Shown here: in pieces, positions 63,643-64,000 of the stretch
Numbering within the stretch: position 1 is the stretch's first letter
How the letters are laid out: every line of letters begins with the position of its first letter
Assembly: GCA_964452045.1 (NCBI GenBank)
Contig: CAYVKM010000004.1
Span: forward strand, 28,504-92,503
Reading direction: 5' to 3'
DNA length: 64,000 nucleotides
From: CAYVKM01 sp964452045
GTDB taxonomy: Bacteria; Calditrichota; Calditrichia; RBG-13-44-9
Notes under the pieces: generated by a model
Told to the model about the DNA's origin: nothing
Database searches by the model: none
The model's input: only the letters and a program-made list of their open reading frames with translations
Position numbers and translations under genes: made by a program

Positions 63643-64000
63643 TTTGCATTTAAAAGTCGAATTTAGCCCATGCAAACCAGTCGAAGTTTCGATTCCTTCC
63701 GGGCTGACCATATCATGACTTTTAATGTACTTATGTTACCAGGCCTTATTTTTTACTTTTCAAATTTATTTCAAATTTTTAATACAAAATTACAGTAGAA
63801 ACGATTCTTTTGGATCTGCGGATTAAATGCGCTTATTTTGCTTATGGCAGATTATAAAGGATTTTTTTCTTGATATTTATTTTTCTGAAATGTAGATTAA
63901 ATCAGCAATTCCGAAAAAAGCGTGTTTTTTAATATAGAAGCTGTATTAAAAAATTTGATCTAACCTACTCGAACTCCTCTGTATTGAGATGAGGGCGGTT
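63643..64000. other. Terminal intergenic region
   Basis: About 358 nt without a recognisable gene on either strand. It contains the decayed tRNA-Lys copy; the remainder is AT-rich and shows no open frame, promoter or RNA gene that I can support. Confidence 0.5.
63680..63752 (+). repeat. Decayed copy of tRNA-Lys 3' end and terminator
   Basis: 63680-63711 matches 60859-60890, the T arm and 3' acceptor of tRNA-Lys, at 28 of 32 positions. Similarity continues weakly through the terminator region, with shared AATGT and an AGGCcTT followed by T run. The offset is 2821 nt. No 5' tRNA half is present. It may be a former attachment site or a duplication scar. Confidence 0.75.

Noticed and set aside
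1..64000. CRISPR arrays, insertion sequences, integrases or phage genes
   Set aside because: None found on reading both strands; no regularly spaced repeats or transposase motifs.

Overview
The window is a gene-dense bacterial chromosome segment with moderate-to-low G+C by eye. It is mostly housekeeping genes. I infer an uncultured, Gram-negative-like bacterium, perhaps an FCB-group or Calditrichota/KSB1-like lineage. The grounds are a DAP-type murE, an FtsI with PASTA domains, lipoprotein signals, a homodimeric-type pyruvate dehydrogenase E1, selA-selB, a K+-dependent-type membrane pyrophosphatase and frequent TTG starts. The phylum assignment is weak. No rRNA, CRISPR array, transposase or integrase gene was seen.

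Layout. 1-1579 (-) is a truncated long-chain acyl-CoA synthetase. 1915-9560 (+) holds pgpH (cyclic-di-AMP phosphodiesterase type), ybeY, a CorC-like CBS protein, selA and selB. 9586-12658 (-) holds queG, a two-cluster ferredoxin, a glycerophosphodiesterase and a metallo-beta-lactamase-fold hydrolase. 12660-13990 is an AT-rich gap with a truncated ArsC/Spx-like gene and an unknown membrane protein. 13997-18667 (+) holds a SPOR lipoprotein, yebC, ruvC, ruvA, ruvB and queA.

18936-36126 (+) is a complete dcw cluster in the order mraZ-rsmH-ftsL-ftsI-murE-murF-mraY-murD-ftsW-murG-murC-murB-ftsQ-ftsA-ftsZ. Many junctions overlap by 4 nt. It has a promoter with an MraZ-box-like repeat in front and a strong terminator behind. 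Together these genes make the UDP-muramoyl-peptide, lipid I and lipid II, and assemble the divisome.

36234-45178 (+) holds a SirB1-family protein, a DUF2203 protein and a pyruvate dehydrogenase cluster lpd-aceE-aceF-lpd with two different E3 genes. 45253-54904 is an envelope and signalling region: a GT4 glycosyltransferase, a large hybrid histidine kinase on the opposite strand, an orphan DppC-type permease, an LPG-flippase-like protein, a GT2 enzyme, a polysaccharide deacetylase and an NtrC-type regulator whose sigma54-contact loop is altered.

55163-60215 (+) is translation related: tRNA-Gln, rplY, pth, hppA, rpsF, rpsR and rplI. After it come a small dimeric alpha/beta-barrel-like protein (-) and tRNA-Lys with a near-consensus promoter. 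Last are two exported hydrolases (a serine hydrolase lipoprotein and an alpha/beta hydrolase with TPRs), followed by a decayed copy of the tRNA-Lys 3' end and its terminator. That arrangement suggests a small inserted or duplicated cassette, and it is the most unusual structural signal in the window.
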